From assembly GCA_902779185.1 (NCBI GenBank), contig CACZAM010000011.1, positions 1 to 58,559 of the forward strand: a DNA stretch of 58,559 nt. Reading direction: 5' to 3'. The notes beneath the pieces are model-generated. The model was not told the DNA's origin. It ran no database searches and worked only from the letters and a program-made list of their open reading frames with translations. Numbering within the stretch: the first letter of the stretch is position 1; every line of letters begins with the position of its first letter. The stretch comes from an uncultured Eubacteriales bacterium. Its GTDB lineage: Bacteria > Bacillota > Clostridia > Peptostreptococcales > Anaerovoracaceae. Below are positions 16,543 to 27,340 of this stretch, piece after piece. The position numbers and the translations under genes are program-made.

Positions 16543-16667
16543 TGTAAAAGGAAGGTATGCGAAAGCATGTTTCAGGAGGATTGGACAATCTGCATCAAAA
16601 CGCATCTGAAACTGCAGCAGAGTAAGCCAGTCCCGTTCCGCCGGGCAAAATACCCTTCCTTTTTTTG
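16543..16667 (+). ncRNA. Candidate stand-alone structured RNA (family not recognised)
   Basis: About 125 nt, bounded by a promoter and a T7 tract. The ends close a 13-bp stem with one bulged C: AAAAGGAAGGTAT (16546-16558) with ATACCCTTCCTTTT (16650-16663). Inside are an ATGC-GAAA-GCAT hairpin with a GNRA loop, a perfect 7-bp stem GTTTCAG / CTGAAAC (16569-16575, 16606-16612) enclosing a GATT-GGAC-AATC hairpin, and a CCCG/CGGG hairpin. The GGAC loop (16583-16586) can pair with GTCC at 16630-16633, a possible pseudoknot. GNRA loop, promoter and T tract all point to the plus strand, where no gene follows. I see no SRP, 6S, tmRNA or known riboswitch core. It lies divergent from the phosphatase gene. 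Confidence 0.65.
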
Positions 16668-16674
16668 TGGTTTT

Positions 16675-18540
16675 TTATAGGAATGAGAATGCCGAATGAA
16701 TCCTCTGCACTAAATTCATTACATTTGAATCATACTGATCTATCACAGATCTGCACAGAGCAGGATCATTTGTGAGTATGGCGTCTACATTTAGACTTAC
16801 GAGTTTTTTTATCGTATCCTCTTCGTTGACAGTCCAGACGAAAATGCGTTTCCCTGCCCGATGGATTCGGTCGATATTCTCATATGTCGCAAATGTTTCC
16901 TGTATGCTGATGATATCTGCAGCGTCAAGCGTGTCTATGTCACCGATGCCGATCGCTGATGTGTAAGCTGTCAATATCTCGGGATCGACCTTTCGTACAT
17001 CCTCCAGCGTTTCGTAATCCTGAGATGTTACATCACAGTAGTCCATATAATTATTCTTCCTGATTATTTCAACGACCTTCTCCACGATACCGTCATCATG
17101 GCCGTTGCGCTTTATCTCGATGTTCAGATAAAGTTTATCATTCCCGTTACCTGCGATCCTTATCACCTCGTCAAGAGTCGGTATCGTAGTCCCGGCAAAT
17201 GATTTATCAAAGAAAGCGCCGTTATCGAGATCCTTTATTTCGTCATAGGTGACTTCCCAGACATTTTTATCAACGCCCGTGGTCCTTTTAAGATTGTCAT
17301 CATGAAGGAGTACAACCGTACCGTCTGCAAGCATCTGAACATCAAGCTCTGCGGCAGTGACCCTGTTATCTTTGCACATCTGAAAAGCCGGTATCGTATT
17401 TTCAGGAGCCTTCGCGGAGAACCCCCTGTGCGCCATTATCATTGCTGTTCCGTAATTCGTATTGAGCATCCAGCTGATCTGTTCATATCTTTGCGGACCT
17501 GAGAAGAATATACTGACCGCGCAGACAGCTATGAGCCACCACTTCAGCACAGGGTATTTGCGGAAGTACTGCGGAGCTTCAGTGTACGGATTGAGTTCTT
17601 CTCCCATCTGCTCTTTTCTTCTGCAGTACGCGCACTGATATACGGCAAATATGATCGGGGTCGAGATCCAGAGCAGGAACATATAGTAAACCATGCTGAC
17701 AGGAACGAAGCTCTTTACAAAATACACATTGAACGGTTCCATCGCTCCGCGCGTGATCCACAGTGACAAAAGGTACCATGCAGCTATCAGCACAGCGGTT
17801 CCGGCATAATAGAAAAACAGTATAAGCAGTCCCCACTCAATCAAAAGCAGGCCAACCTTTATCTGATGCTTTCCGTTTGTCATTGCCGCACTTTTTCTGC
17901 ATGCTGCCCTGAAGCTGATTTCATCTTCTTCGATCATGACCGGAACGACATAGATCCAGCGTATATAAAGATAGATGGCGATCAGCTGAAAACACGCAAA
18001 TAAAGCCCCTTCCCATGGGCGCTTGCCGAAATCCTCAAGGATAAAGCCCGGTACATCGATTACTGAGATCACACTGGATATGTCGCCGGTAAGGGTCCCG
18101 AATCTCAGTATGAGTATCGTGTATGGTATAAATAACAGATTTCCGGCCGTAGACCTCTCAAAACAGCGTCCGAATCCGGCACCGATCATCTGCTTTACGG
18201 ATCTTTTCATCCCGTATATTGAAGCGTACATGGTGTCATACAGAGCGAATTGCTCAGCCATTGTTGCCCATGCAAGCACTGCCATCATAAATAACAGCAC
18301 GAACCAGGAAACAGGATTCTTTATAAAAGAACCCACATTATACCAGGCTATGACATTTGTTTTGTTGCCAACCAGCCACAGCTTTTCAGCCCACGAAATA
18401 ACAGGAAACAGCACAAGAAAGGCCAGGACCCTGAAAATGATCTCATAGCCAACAAGACTCCCGAAGTTGTCCTTTATCAGTTCAAAAGGCTCAACAGTCG
18501 ATCCATACCATTTTTTTGCCAGAACAGTAACTTTTTTCAT
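16675..18540 (-). CDS. Glycerophosphodiester phosphodiesterase with N-terminal membrane domain
   Basis: 621 residues. The first 360 or so hold about eight membrane helices of the GDPD-associated membrane domain. The remainder is a GDPD TIM barrel: AHRGFSAKAPENT near 370 (catalytic His-Arg and Glu), AELDVQ (metal-binding Glu and Asp) and the LLHDDNLKRTTG motif with the second His. Such enzymes cut glycerophosphodiesters to glycerol-3-phosphate; membrane forms may act on lipids or lipoteichoic acid. AAAGGA precedes the ATG. The gene follows a leader of about 155 nt with a plausible promoter (18702-18730) and ends 8 bp from the orphan RNA's T tract. Confidence 0.88.
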   Translation of the reverse strand: MKKVTVLAKKWYGSTVEPFELIKDNFGSLVGYEIIFRVLAFLVLFPVISWAEKLWLVGNKTNVIAWYNVGSFIKNPVSWFVLLFMMAVLAWATMAEQFALYDTMYASIYGMKRSVKQMIGAGFGRCFERSTAGNLLFIPYTILILRFGTLTGDISSVISVIDVPGFILEDFGKRPWEGALFACFQLIAIYLYIRWIYVVPVMIEEDEISFRAACRKSAAMTNGKHQIKVGLLLIEWGLLILFFYYAGTAVLIAAWYLLSLWITRGAMEPFNVYFVKSFVPVSMVYYMFLLWISTPIIFAVYQCAYCRRKEQMGEELNPYTEAPQYFRKYPVLKWWLIAVCAVSIFFSGPQRYEQISWMLNTNYGTAMIMAHRGFSAKAPENTIPAFQMCKDNRVTAAELDVQMLADGTVVLLHDDNLKRTTGVDKNVWEVTYDEIKDLDNGAFFDKSFAGTTIPTLDEVIRIAGNGNDKLYLNIEIKRNGHDDGIVEKVVEIIRKNNYMDYCDVTSQDYETLEDVRKVDPEILTAYTSAIGIGDIDTLDAADIISIQETFATYENIDRIHRAGKRIFVWTVNEEDTIKKLVSLNVDAILTNDPALCRSVIDQYDSNVMNLVQRIHSAFSFL

Positions 18541-18701
18541 TCTTTATTCCTTTGGGGACAATTGATCGAGCTGAGACTTCACTTTGTCATACCAGCCGTT
18601 CGAAATATGTTCTGAGACGCGTGTCAAGGAGTTTCCCGTTTACAAGGAGTCCGTTGCTCATTATGTCAATAATATCTTACCTTTTTCATATTGTTACTAT
18701 T

Positions 18702-18730
18702 ATAATAGAAAACAAGAATTTGTGGTACAA
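18702..18730 (-). promoter_or_regulatory. Promoter of the glycerophosphodiesterase gene, overlapping a plus-strand -10 box
   Basis: Minus-strand TTGTAC (18725-18730) and TATTAT (18702-18707) with a 17-bp gap. The same near-palindromic AT block reads TATAAT on the plus strand (18701-18706), the likely -10 of the divergent deacetylase gene (its -35 is weak). Use of one promoter should therefore hinder the other. Confidence 0.5.
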
Positions 18731-18796
18731 AACATTGCAGCTATGAAAATACGATCCGTACACCGCGATGAGTACCGGGTCAAAAGGATGGAAAGT

Positions 18797-19588
18797 ATGA
18801 AAAACAAGGCAGTCAGAATCATTATTGCTATCATCATAGCATTGCTTGCGTTCTCTCCGGTTTCTGCAGAGAAAGCTTATGCATCAACTCAAAACGCTAC
18901 GAAGGTTCCTGTTCTGGTGTACCATTCTGTAGGCAGCCGCGATAAGGGAAAGCTGCAGATATCAAAAAATAAAATCGAAAAACAGCTAAACTGGATCAAG
19001 AAATGCGGATATAAAACGCTTACGATGGAAGAGTTTGTTGAATGGTATGAGGGAGAAAGAACGATCCCGAAAAAGTCTGTTCTCATTACCTTTGATGACG
19101 GCTATCAGAATGTCGTGAAAAACGCCGTACCAATTCTTAAAAGGAATAAGCAGCATGCAACTATGTTCATAGCAGGTAAATGGGTCGGCCACAGTGGTTA
19201 TGTAAGCAAGTCCACGGTCAGAAAACTGCAGAAAGGATCTGTGATAGATATCGAAAGCCACGGATACGCATTACATAACAGAGATAATAAAAAGATGCCT
19301 GCTCATAAGTGGTCTAAAGCAAAACTGAAAGCGGACTGCATCAAAATGACCGATCTTTATGACTGCACCGTGCTGTGTTATCCGTGGGGAGCTACGAGCA
19401 AAAATCTCAGAAATGCGTTAAAAGAAACCGGTACGTACCGTGTTGCCTTCACGTATGCGAGAGTAGGTCAATATCAAGGGACAAAAAACAAGTATGCTAC
19501 AAAAGGCTACAGTAAATATACGATTCCACGTATCACTATTTCGGCCTATGATTCATGGACCTCAATTAAAAAGTGGGTGAAGCCCTGA
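18797..19588 (+). CDS. Secreted polysaccharide deacetylase (NodB domain)
   Basis: 263 residues with a signal peptide ending near AYA (about 31). The NodB homology domain has motif 1 TFDDG (98-102; catalytic Asp and first metal Asp), a motif 2 variant ESHGYALH (about 152-159) supplying the metal His residues, and a CYPWGA segment in motif 3. Similar proteins remove acetyl groups from peptidoglycan or poly-N-acetylglucosamine outside the cell. The frame opens at 18584 without a signal-like N-terminus; the ATG at 18797 has AAAGGA 8 nt upstream and begins the signal peptide directly. No clear terminator separates its end from the converging histidine kinase gene. Confidence 0.85.
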   Translation: MKNKAVRIIIAIIIALLAFSPVSAEKAYASTQNATKVPVLVYHSVGSRDKGKLQISKNKIEKQLNWIKKCGYKTLTMEEFVEWYEGERTIPKKSVLITFDDGYQNVVKNAVPILKRNKQHATMFIAGKWVGHSGYVSKSTVRKLQKGSVIDIESHGYALHNRDNKKMPAHKWSKAKLKADCIKMTDLYDCTVLCYPWGATSKNLRNALKETGTYRVAFTYARVGQYQGTKNKYATKGYSKYTIPRITISAYDSWTSIKKWVKP

Positions 19589-19616
19589 CCTATGATTTTC
19601 TGAGAAGGACTTCCTG

Positions 19617-21083
19617 TTATGACTTTTTAAGTACATGCTGCAGAGTGGTTTTCATGTCCGGGATATCCAGTGGCTTGGCGATATGCCCGTTCATTCCTGA
19701 TTCTTCTGCTTTCTTTATATCCTCCTGAAACGCGTTAGCCGTCATGGCGATGATCGGAATACCGGCGAGTCCTGTATCAGGCAGACCGCGTATTGCTTTC
19801 GCTGCCGTGTATCCATCCATAACAGGCATCTGTATATCCATCAGTATGACATCATAGTATCCCGGTTCGGACGCAGCGGTCATTTCAAGTGCAATTTTTC
19901 CATTCTCCGCAGTTTCGATCAGGAATCCCGCCTGTTCAAGCAGCATCTGCGCTATTTCCATGTTGATCATATTATCTTCGACCAGAAGCGCGCGCATACC
20001 TTCAAATGATATATCATCGCTAACAGCGGAGCGGGTCTCATCCTGAGGTTCCGCAAGCGGGAAACCGACGGTAATAGTAAATTCCGTGCCTTTGCCCTTC
20101 TCTGTCTGTACAGTTATATTGCCGCCCATCATGTCAACAATACTTTTTGTGATCGCCAGGCCCAGTCCGGTTCCCTGGATCCTGCTGACCGTCGAGGTGC
20201 GTTCACGTTCAAACGGAATAAACAAACGCTCAGCAAATTCCTCGCTCATGCCGATACCTGTATCTTTTATGCGTATCTCGTAGCTGCCTGTTACGTCATT
20301 ACTGTCAAGCTCAGTCAGAGTCATTGACACACTGCCGTTTTCTTCAGTAAATTTCCCCGCGTTGCAGAGCAGATTCATCAAGGCACGGTCCATCATTACC
20401 TTATCGCACATCACCCATTTATGCGAAATGTCGCTGGATACGGATAATTTGATATTTTTAGCTTCAAGCTGTGTCCGGACCAGATCGCACGCTTCCTGTA
20501 TACAGCTTTCCAGATCCACGCTGACAGGTTCGAGACTGAACTTCCCGCTTTCAATGCGGCTCATGTCAAGTACGTCGTTCACGATTTCCAGAAGCTGGCG
20601 GCTTGCCATGTCTATCTTGTCAATATAGGCGCTTTTTTCCTCATATGTGACATCCTCCCTGTTTGCGAGCGTGGTATATCCGATAATGGCATTCAGCGGC
20701 GTTCGTATATCATGGGACATATTTGACATGAAAAATGTTTTGGCCTTACTGGCTTCTTCAGCTGCAAACAGCTTCGCCTCAAGCTGCTCATTCTCCTGTA
20801 TCCTGTCAAATGTACGGCGGACAAGAAGAAGCATTACAAATACGAAAATGCTCCCGCCAAACAGGATGCCTGCCATGACCAGATCAGGCTTACCGAAGAT
20901 CCCGACTACCAGATATCCGACGAAAAACAGTATCAGCAGCAGTATAGGAATATTAAAGAGCCTTTGCTCCTGATCCCAGTTTCCGTGCTTACGTACATCT
21001 CTGGAGAAGCACACATAACCGTATATGTTGTAAGCCATCAGAGCGCTTCCGGTAAATATCATCAGATTAAGAATAACGTCCAT
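19617..21083 (-). CDS. Hybrid sensor histidine kinase/response regulator
   Basis: 488 residues. Three hydrophobic segments lie in the first 90 residues (about 5-25, 44-63, 67-88) with no sizeable extracytoplasmic domain. A HisKA domain follows with [14 protein letters not shown] (phospho-acceptor His124), then HATPase_c ([24 protein letters not shown]). The C-terminal receiver contains VEDN and [10 protein letters not shown], whose Asp is the phosphorylation site. No DNA-binding output or HPt domain is seen, so a separate partner must pass on the phosphate. AGGAGG precedes the ATG. It lies 16 bp downstream of rlmD and may be read from the ruv/que operon. Confidence 0.9.
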   Translation of the reverse strand: MDVILNLMIFTGSALMAYNIYGYVCFSRDVRKHGNWDQEQRLFNIPILLLILFFVGYLVVGIFGKPDLVMAGILFGGSIFVFVMLLLVRRTFDRIQENEQLEAKLFAAEEASKAKTFFMSNMSHDIRTPLNAIIGYTTLANREDVTYEEKSAYIDKIDMASRQLLEIVNDVLDMSRIESGKFSLEPVSVDLESCIQEACDLVRTQLEAKNIKLSVSSDISHKWVMCDKVMMDRALMNLLCNAGKFTEENGSVSMTLTELDSNDVTGSYEIRIKDTGIGMSEEFAERLFIPFERERTSTVSRIQGTGLGLAITKSIVDMMGGNITVQTEKGKGTEFTITVGFPLAEPQDETRSAVSDDISFEGMRALLVEDNMINMEIAQMLLEQAGFLIETAENGKIALEMTAASEPGYYDVILMDIQMPVMDGYTAAKAIRGLPDTGLAGIPIIAMTANAFQEDIKKAEESGMNGHIAKPLDIPDMKTTLQHVLKKS

Positions 21084-21099
21084 AATTCCTCCTGCAAAG

Positions 21100-22311
21100 C
21101 TACACTCTGGACAGAAGACTGATGCATTCCACGTGTTTGGTCATCGGGAAATTGTCATATGCCCTGATGGACCTTATTTCATAGCCGTTGGCGCGGAAAC
21201 TGTCAAGATTGATGCACAGAGTTTTAGGGTTACAGCTTACATACACTATCTCATCTATACCGTATCTGCAGAGCATCGCGACTGCCTTGTCGTGTATGCC
21301 TGCTCTCGGAGGATCAACAACTATCACATCCGGTTTTTCAGGGATCTCGTCAAGCTTTTCCTTCACATCGCCACTTATGTAATGGCAATTCGTTATGCCG
21401 TTGAGTTCGGTATTTGAACGTGCGGCTTCTATAGAATCTTCTACGATATCGATCCCGTATACGTCCTTTGCCTTTGACGCCATCAGCTGCGAGATAGTGC
21501 CTGTTCCGCAGTACAGGTCGTAAACAGTCTTTCCGCTGACATCAGGAACCACTTCAAGCACATCTGAATAAAGCCTCTCGACCGCGTCGATGTTGGTCTG
21601 GAAAAACGCGAACTCATTTACCTTGAAACTGAGTCCCAGTATCTCCTCATTGTAGTAATCCCGGCCCCACAGCACCTTGTGGCTTTCATCTATGACTGCG
21701 TCGGCAAGGCTGTCATTGAACGTCCGCATTATTCCGATGATCTTCATGCCGCCCGTGTCGAGTCCAAGCAGCGCATCGCGGAAGCCGTCTTCGTCGAAGA
21801 ATGCATTGGAGCCGTTTGCCTCACCATCACTGGCTGTAACTATGTTTACAAGGATCTCGCCCGTTCTGACTCCGCATCTTACAACGAGATTGCGAAGCAG
21901 GCCCTCATGCGTCTTGCGGTGATAAGGCCTGTAGCCTCTGGAGCGGCAGAAGTTGAGAGTTGAGCGAAGAACTGCGTTAAAAGCCGGAGGTACCAGCTGG
22001 CATTCGTCTGTCGTGATTATCGACATCCAGCGGCCTTTATAGTGCATGCCGAGCTCGAGCTCACCGCCCTTCTCCAGATCGCCGAAGGTGTACTCCATCT
22101 TGTTTCTGTAGCCGCCCGTGCATATCGCAGGCTCCATGCCGAGATATACAGATTCGTCTATATCGTGCTTATCCAGAAGACGCCTTACAGATTTGTCTTT
22201 CTGCCTGTACTGTTCGGCATAAGCAACGCCCTGATAAATACAGCCGCCGCAGTGTTCCGCCGCCGGGCAGAGCCTGTCTGCATATAAAACCTTTGTATCT
22301 TTAAGATCCAT
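21100..22311 (-). CDS. rlmD: 23S rRNA (uracil-5-)-methyltransferase, RumA/RlmD family
   Basis: A SAM-dependent m5U methyltransferase of 403 residues. The N-terminal Cys set (C15, C21, C24 in [11 protein letters not shown] plus a later Cys) is of the [4Fe-4S] type in RlmD. The SAM loop is [13 protein letters not shown], with DPPRAGIH and the catalytic Cys in CNPKTL near the C-terminus. No TRAM domain precedes the Cys cluster. By family it methylates U1939 and/or U747 of 23S rRNA; which one is uncertain. The frame opens at 22341, but the ATG at 22311 lies 2 bp after the stop of the upstream small gene with AAAGGGA in front, so it is preferred. Confidence 0.85.
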   Translation of the reverse strand: MDLKDTKVLYADRLCPAAEHCGGCIYQGVAYAEQYRQKDKSVRRLLDKHDIDESVYLGMEPAICTGGYRNKMEYTFGDLEKGGELELGMHYKGRWMSIITTDECQLVPPAFNAVLRSTLNFCRSRGYRPYHRKTHEGLLRNLVVRCGVRTGEILVNIVTASDGEANGSNAFFDEDGFRDALLGLDTGGMKIIGIMRTFNDSLADAVIDESHKVLWGRDYYNEEILGLSFKVNEFAFFQTNIDAVERLYSDVLEVVPDVSGKTVYDLYCGTGTISQLMASKAKDVYGIDIVEDSIEAARSNTELNGITNCHYISGDVKEKLDEIPEKPDVIVVDPPRAGIHDKAVAMLCRYGIDEIVYVSCNPKTLCINLDSFRANGYEIRSIRAYDNFPMTKHVECISLLSRV

Positions 22312-22313
22312 GT

Positions 22314-23737
<1,424 letters not shown>

Positions 23738-24883
23738 CTATTTGATCAGCATTGCGTCTCCGTAGCTGAAGAAGCGGTATTTCTCCTTTACAGCAATCTC
23801 ATATGCCTTAAGTATTTCTTCCCTGTCGTAAAGCGCAGATATGAGCATAAGCAGAGTCGATTTAGGCAGATGGAAGTTTGTTATAAGCGCGTCAACTATC
23901 TTGAACTGATATCCCGGATAAATAAAAATGCCGGTGGAAGTCTCGCCTGCCTTCACCCTGAAGAGCTTACCAGTGGACTCCACTCCTGAAAACGGCTGGA
24001 ACGGCATTCCCGCCATGCTCTCAAGCGTTCTTGTAGATGTGGTGCCGACAGAAATGATTCGTCCGCCCTGTTCGATGGTATCGTTGATAACAGCAGCGTT
24101 TTCTTCATCAATGGAGCACTCTTCAAAGTGCATCTTATGATCTTCTATGTTGTCGACCTTTACCGGCCTGAATGTACCGATGCCTACATGAAGTGTCACA
24201 TAGGCTATGCGAACGCCTTTATCAGCAGCCTTAGCGAGGAGCTCCTTTGTAAAATGAAGCCCGGCAGTCGGAGCGGCAACAGATCCGTCGATACGGCTGT
24301 AAACCGTCTGGTACATCTCCTTGTCATCATCCGTAGCAGCTCTTGTTATGTATGGAGGGAGCGGCATTGAGCCGATCTCCTCAAGTCTTTCCATGAAGAT
24401 GCCTTCATATTCGAACTCGACCAGTCTTGTGCCATTGTCAGGGTCATGTATTCCCAGGATATGCGCCAGAAACGGCTTCTCTATTCCGTTGACAAGTGTG
24501 TATCCTTCCTCAGGCGCTTCGCTGCCGGCCGGAACCGTATCCGTCTTGCCGGCGAGTATTACGGTATCGCCTTCATGCAGCCTTTTTCCGGGTTTTACAA
24601 GGCATTCCCATCTGTCACCCTCAATTCTTTTGATCAGCAGGAGCTCTATATGAGCGCCTGTGCCTTTCTTGAGGCCATACATACGGGCAGGAATAACTCT
24701 GGAGTCGTTAAGGACCAGACAGTCGCCCGGGTTTACATAATCCAATATATCGTAAAAACGACGGTGTTCAACCGTCTTTTCACGTCTGTCGAGCACCATC
24801 AGCCTGCATCCGTCTCTTTGCTCGAGCGGAGACTGGGCTATGAGGTCCTCAGGAAGGTAATAATCAAAATCTTCAAGTCTCAT
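23738..24883 (-). CDS. queA: S-adenosylmethionine:tRNA ribosyltransferase-isomerase
   Basis: QueA transfers and rearranges the ribosyl group of SAM onto preQ1-tRNA to give epoxyqueuosine; QueH (44082-44738) makes the final reduction. Family landmarks are [13 protein letters not shown] at the N-terminus, [27 protein letters not shown] and [14 protein letters not shown] near the end. At 381 residues it is longer than the common 340-355; the extra length lies around residues 110-140. Its ATG overlaps the ruvB stop by one base (TAATG), indicating coupled translation. Confidence 0.96.
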   Translation of the reverse strand: MRLEDFDYYLPEDLIAQSPLEQRDGCRLMVLDRREKTVEHRRFYDILDYVNPGDCLVLNDSRVIPARMYGLKKGTGAHIELLLIKRIEGDRWECLVKPGKRLHEGDTVILAGKTDTVPAGSEAPEEGYTLVNGIEKPFLAHILGIHDPDNGTRLVEFEYEGIFMERLEEIGSMPLPPYITRAATDDDKEMYQTVYSRIDGSVAAPTAGLHFTKELLAKAADKGVRIAYVTLHVGIGTFRPVKVDNIEDHKMHFEECSIDEENAAVINDTIEQGGRIISVGTTSTRTLESMAGMPFQPFSGVESTGKLFRVKAGETSTGIFIYPGYQFKIVDALITNFHLPKSTLLMLISALYDREEILKAYEIAVKEKYRFFSYGDAMLIK

Positions 24884-25920
24884 TATTCTATATCCATGCG
24901 GAGCTGCTCTGTTTCAGGCTCCCTGTAAAGCCCGAGCAGCCCCATGTGTTCATAAGCGGCGCGTGATGCTACTCTGCCTTTCTGAGTTCTGTAGATCAGG
25001 CCTGCCTGTATCAGATAAGGTTCGTTTGCGTCCTCGATAGTGACTCTTTCTTCGCCTATCGCGGAAGCTATAGTCTCGATGCCTACCGGGCCGCCGTTGA
25101 ATCCTTTTATTATTGTCGTAAGTATGTCTCTGTCCAGCTTCTCGAGGCCAAGTTCGTCAACGCCCAGAGCTTCAAGCGCCCTGAGTGTGATATCTATATC
25201 GATGTTTCCATCGGAGATTACAGAAGAAAAATCCCTGACCCGTTTGATAAGTCTGTTGCCTATACGAGGGGTCCCTCTTGATCGCCTTGCTATCTCATCT
25301 AGCGAGGCTTCATCTATCGCCGCGTCCAGAACGTTTGCGGTCCGGCGGAGTATCTCTTTGATCTCTGCGGGTGTATAGAACTCAAACTTCTCCACGATAC
25401 CGAATCTGTCCCTGAGCGGTCCTGACAGGCTGCCGGCACGTGTAGTAGCGCCGATCAGAGTAAACTTTGCAATGTCTATCCTGAGCGATCTTGCTGCCGG
25501 GCCTTTGCCGATGATGATGTCAAGCACATAGTCTTCCATCGCCGAATACAGGACCTCTTCCACTGAACGGTTGAGCCTGTGTATCTCATCTATGAAGAGC
25601 ACGTCATTATCGTTCAGATTCGTAAGTATGGCAGCCAGGTCTCCTGCTCTTCCGATAGCCGGGCCGGATGTGATCTTTATATCGACTCCCATCTCATTAG
25701 CTATGATACCGGCTAGAGTGGTTTTGCCGAGCCCCGGAGGCCCGTAAAAGAGCACGTGATCGAGCGGCTCACCTCTCATCTTGGCTGCCTCAATATAAAT
25801 CGATAGATTATCCTTGGCCGCTGTCTGCCCGCAGTATTCACTTAAATACTGCGGTCTGAGAGTCATCTCACCTGCCAGCTCTCCCGGTGTTGCTTTTGTC
25901 TGTGTCACTCTGTTGTCCAT
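24883..25920 (-). CDS. ruvB: Holliday junction branch migration helicase RuvB
   Basis: RuvB is the AAA+ motor that drives branch migration with RuvA. The 345-residue protein has Walker [10 protein letters not shown], Walker B DEIHRLN, sensor GATTRAGSL and the arginine-finger region [10 protein letters not shown], followed by the winged-helix domain ([16 protein letters not shown]). It lies 43 bp downstream of ruvA and overlaps queA by one base. Confidence 0.97.
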   Translation of the reverse strand: MDNRVTQTKATPGELAGEMTLRPQYLSEYCGQTAAKDNLSIYIEAAKMRGEPLDHVLFYGPPGLGKTTLAGIIANEMGVDIKITSGPAIGRAGDLAAILTNLNDNDVLFIDEIHRLNRSVEEVLYSAMEDYVLDIIIGKGPAARSLRIDIAKFTLIGATTRAGSLSGPLRDRFGIVEKFEFYTPAEIKEILRRTANVLDAAIDEASLDEIARRSRGTPRIGNRLIKRVRDFSSVISDGNIDIDITLRALEALGVDELGLEKLDRDILTTIIKGFNGGPVGIETIASAIGEERVTIEDANEPYLIQAGLIYRTQKGRVASRAAYEHMGLLGLYREPETEQLRMDIE

Positions 25921-25963
25921 TCAGTCCACTTGATCCTTGTTGTGTGCAATATATATGTGATTC

Positions 25964-26569
25964 CTATAGCAGGAACTTCAGTGATTTCTTAACGTATTCT
26001 TCTGCGCTCAGGCCTTCATCAGGAACAGAGGCTACCGCAGTCTCTGCCTCCTTTTTGCTGTATCCGAGGGTAGTGAGAGCTATAACAGCTTCTCCTCTCT
26101 CTCCGCTTCCAGGTGCTGCAGCCGGCGCTATACCGCTGCTGATATCCGCTCCGTCGAACGGAAGTACCGATACCTTGTCTTTCAGTTCGAGTATGACTCT
26201 TTCGGCCGTCTTTTTTCCAACACCCTGCGCCATCGATATTGACGCCGCGTCTCCGGAAGATATAACTGATTTTATCTGGTTAGGCGTGCCGAGTGACATT
26301 ATTGCCAGGCCTGCCTTAGGACCTACTCCTTTTACAGTAATCAGCTGTTCAAACAAAGCAAGCGCGTCAGCATCAGCGAATCCGAAGAGTGCCATGCCGT
26401 CTTCCTTAACCTGCATATAGGTGTAAACGCAGACTTCATCGCCCTCGCGCGCTGTTAGAAGACTGCTGGTATCGGATACATTGACCCTGAAGCCTATTCC
26501 GCCCGCAGTCTCTATGATCATAGCGCCTGATTCATAATAAAGATATTGACCTCTGAGAAATCTTATCAT
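25964..26569 (-). CDS. ruvA: Holliday junction DNA helicase subunit RuvA
   Basis: RuvA binds four-way junctions as a tetramer and loads RuvB. The 201-residue protein starts MIRFLRGQYLYYESGAMII, with an OB-fold (1-65), a double helix-hairpin-helix (LITVKGVGPKAGLAIMS and MAQGVGKKTAERVILEL), an acidic-to-loop linker, and a C-terminal domain that binds RuvB (ALTTLGYSKKEAETAV). It is 30 bp downstream of ruvC. Confidence 0.95.
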   Translation of the reverse strand: MIRFLRGQYLYYESGAMIIETAGGIGFRVNVSDTSSLLTAREGDEVCVYTYMQVKEDGMALFGFADADALALFEQLITVKGVGPKAGLAIMSLGTPNQIKSVISSGDAASISMAQGVGKKTAERVILELKDKVSVLPFDGADISSGIAPAAAPGSGERGEAVIALTTLGYSKKEAETAVASVPDEGLSAEEYVKKSLKFLL

Positions 26570-26599
26570 CTGTCTTCTTCCCTTTTTATTTATATATGG

Positions 26600-27097
26600 C
26601 TATCGCTTCTGAAGGGCTGCAAGTCTTCCTCCCGCATGATGCGCGTGGCATATCGCAGCAGCCAGAGCGTCAGCCGTGTCATCCGGCTTCGGTACCTCGT
26701 TAAGGTTCAGTATCATCTTCACCATTGTCTGGACCTGTTTCTTATCGGCTCTGCCATAACCCGTGAGAGATGATTTGATCTGAAGCGGTGTATACTCCGA
26801 TATCTTTATTCCGGATTTCGCGCATGCAAGAAGAGCCATGCCTCTGGCTTCACCTACCATGATTGCCGTAGTAGCGTTTGTGTTATAGAAAAGCTCTTCT
26901 ACAGATGCTTCATCCGGCTTGAATTCACCGATGATACGGCTGAGCTCGTCATACAGCACCATCAGTCTCTCCTCGTTCGGAGTATGTGCTTCGGTAGTGA
27001 TAGAACCATATGCGACAGGCGTAAATTTGCTGCCTTTATAGTCTACTATCCCGTAACCCATGATTGCGTAACCCGGGTCGATTCCAAGTATCCTCAT
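26600..27097 (-). CDS. ruvC: Crossover junction endodeoxyribonuclease RuvC
   Basis: RuvC cuts Holliday junctions as a dimer using an RNase H fold. The 165-residue protein starts [16 protein letters not shown] (first catalytic Asp at residue 7), with [12 protein letters not shown] (catalytic Glu) and the C-terminal [13 protein letters not shown] (last acidic residues). The ATG at 27097 is the canonical start but has no ribosome binding site, and a well-spaced promoter ends about 8 bp upstream, so the transcript may be leaderless. It is the first gene of ruvC-ruvA-ruvB-queA-tgt-22314-rlmD. Confidence 0.95.
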   Translation of the reverse strand: MRILGIDPGYAIMGYGIVDYKGSKFTPVAYGSITTEAHTPNEERLMVLYDELSRIIGEFKPDEASVEELFYNTNATTAIMVGEARGMALLACAKSGIKISEYTPLQIKSSLTGYGRADKKQVQTMVKMILNLNEVPKPDDTADALAAAICHAHHAGGRLAALQKR

Positions 27098-27104
27098 GCA
27101 TTGA

Positions 27105-27133
27105 ATTCTACCATTATTGCAGTATATTGTCTA
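27105..27133 (-). promoter_or_regulatory. Promoter of the ruvC operon
   Basis: Minus-strand TAGACA (27128-27133) and TAGAAT (27105-27110), gap 17 bp. The start is predicted at 27097-27099, on or just before the ruvC ATG. GTTCG-type half-sites lie upstream (27134-27139, 27162-27167), but I found no full LexA dyad. Confidence 0.55.
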
Positions 27134-27297
27134 TGTTCGTTTTTTGTTCTTTTTTGTCGCATGTTCGTGATTTCGAATTCTGCTCACCTGCTATGCACCG
27201 CAAAACGCCGAACCCACGGTTTACGGCAAAAATTGCTTTAAATTAGGCAATATTGTCACTTTATTCTTTATTTATTCATCAGAGCGTATTTTTATGC

Positions 27298-27303
27298 TAT
27301 AAT
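27298..27303 (+). promoter_or_regulatory. Extended -10 promoter of argR
   Basis: TATAAT preceded by TGC (extended -10, TGN). The -35 region (27275-27280, TTCATC) is weak. Two TTATTC half-sites just upstream (27261-27266, 27273-27278) resemble half of an ArgR operator, so autoregulation is possible. Confidence 0.5.
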
Positions 27304-27340
27304 AGTCGGGAATATGATAAGCCGTTGATTGGAGGCATAT

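Noticed and set aside
16492-16605. N-terminal extension of the phosphatase gene through the RNA locus
   Set aside because: The internal ATG at 16491 has a ribosome site and begins the export signal; the extension has no coding character and overlaps the RNA.
16543-16667. SRP RNA, 6S RNA, cobalamin or ZTP riboswitch
   Set aside because: The conserved cores of these families (for example GGAAGCAGC of SRP RNA) are missing, and no gene follows on the same strand.
27128-27178. LexA box upstream of ruvC
   Set aside because: GTTCG half-sites are present but no correctly spaced dyad CGAAC-N4-GTTCG was found.
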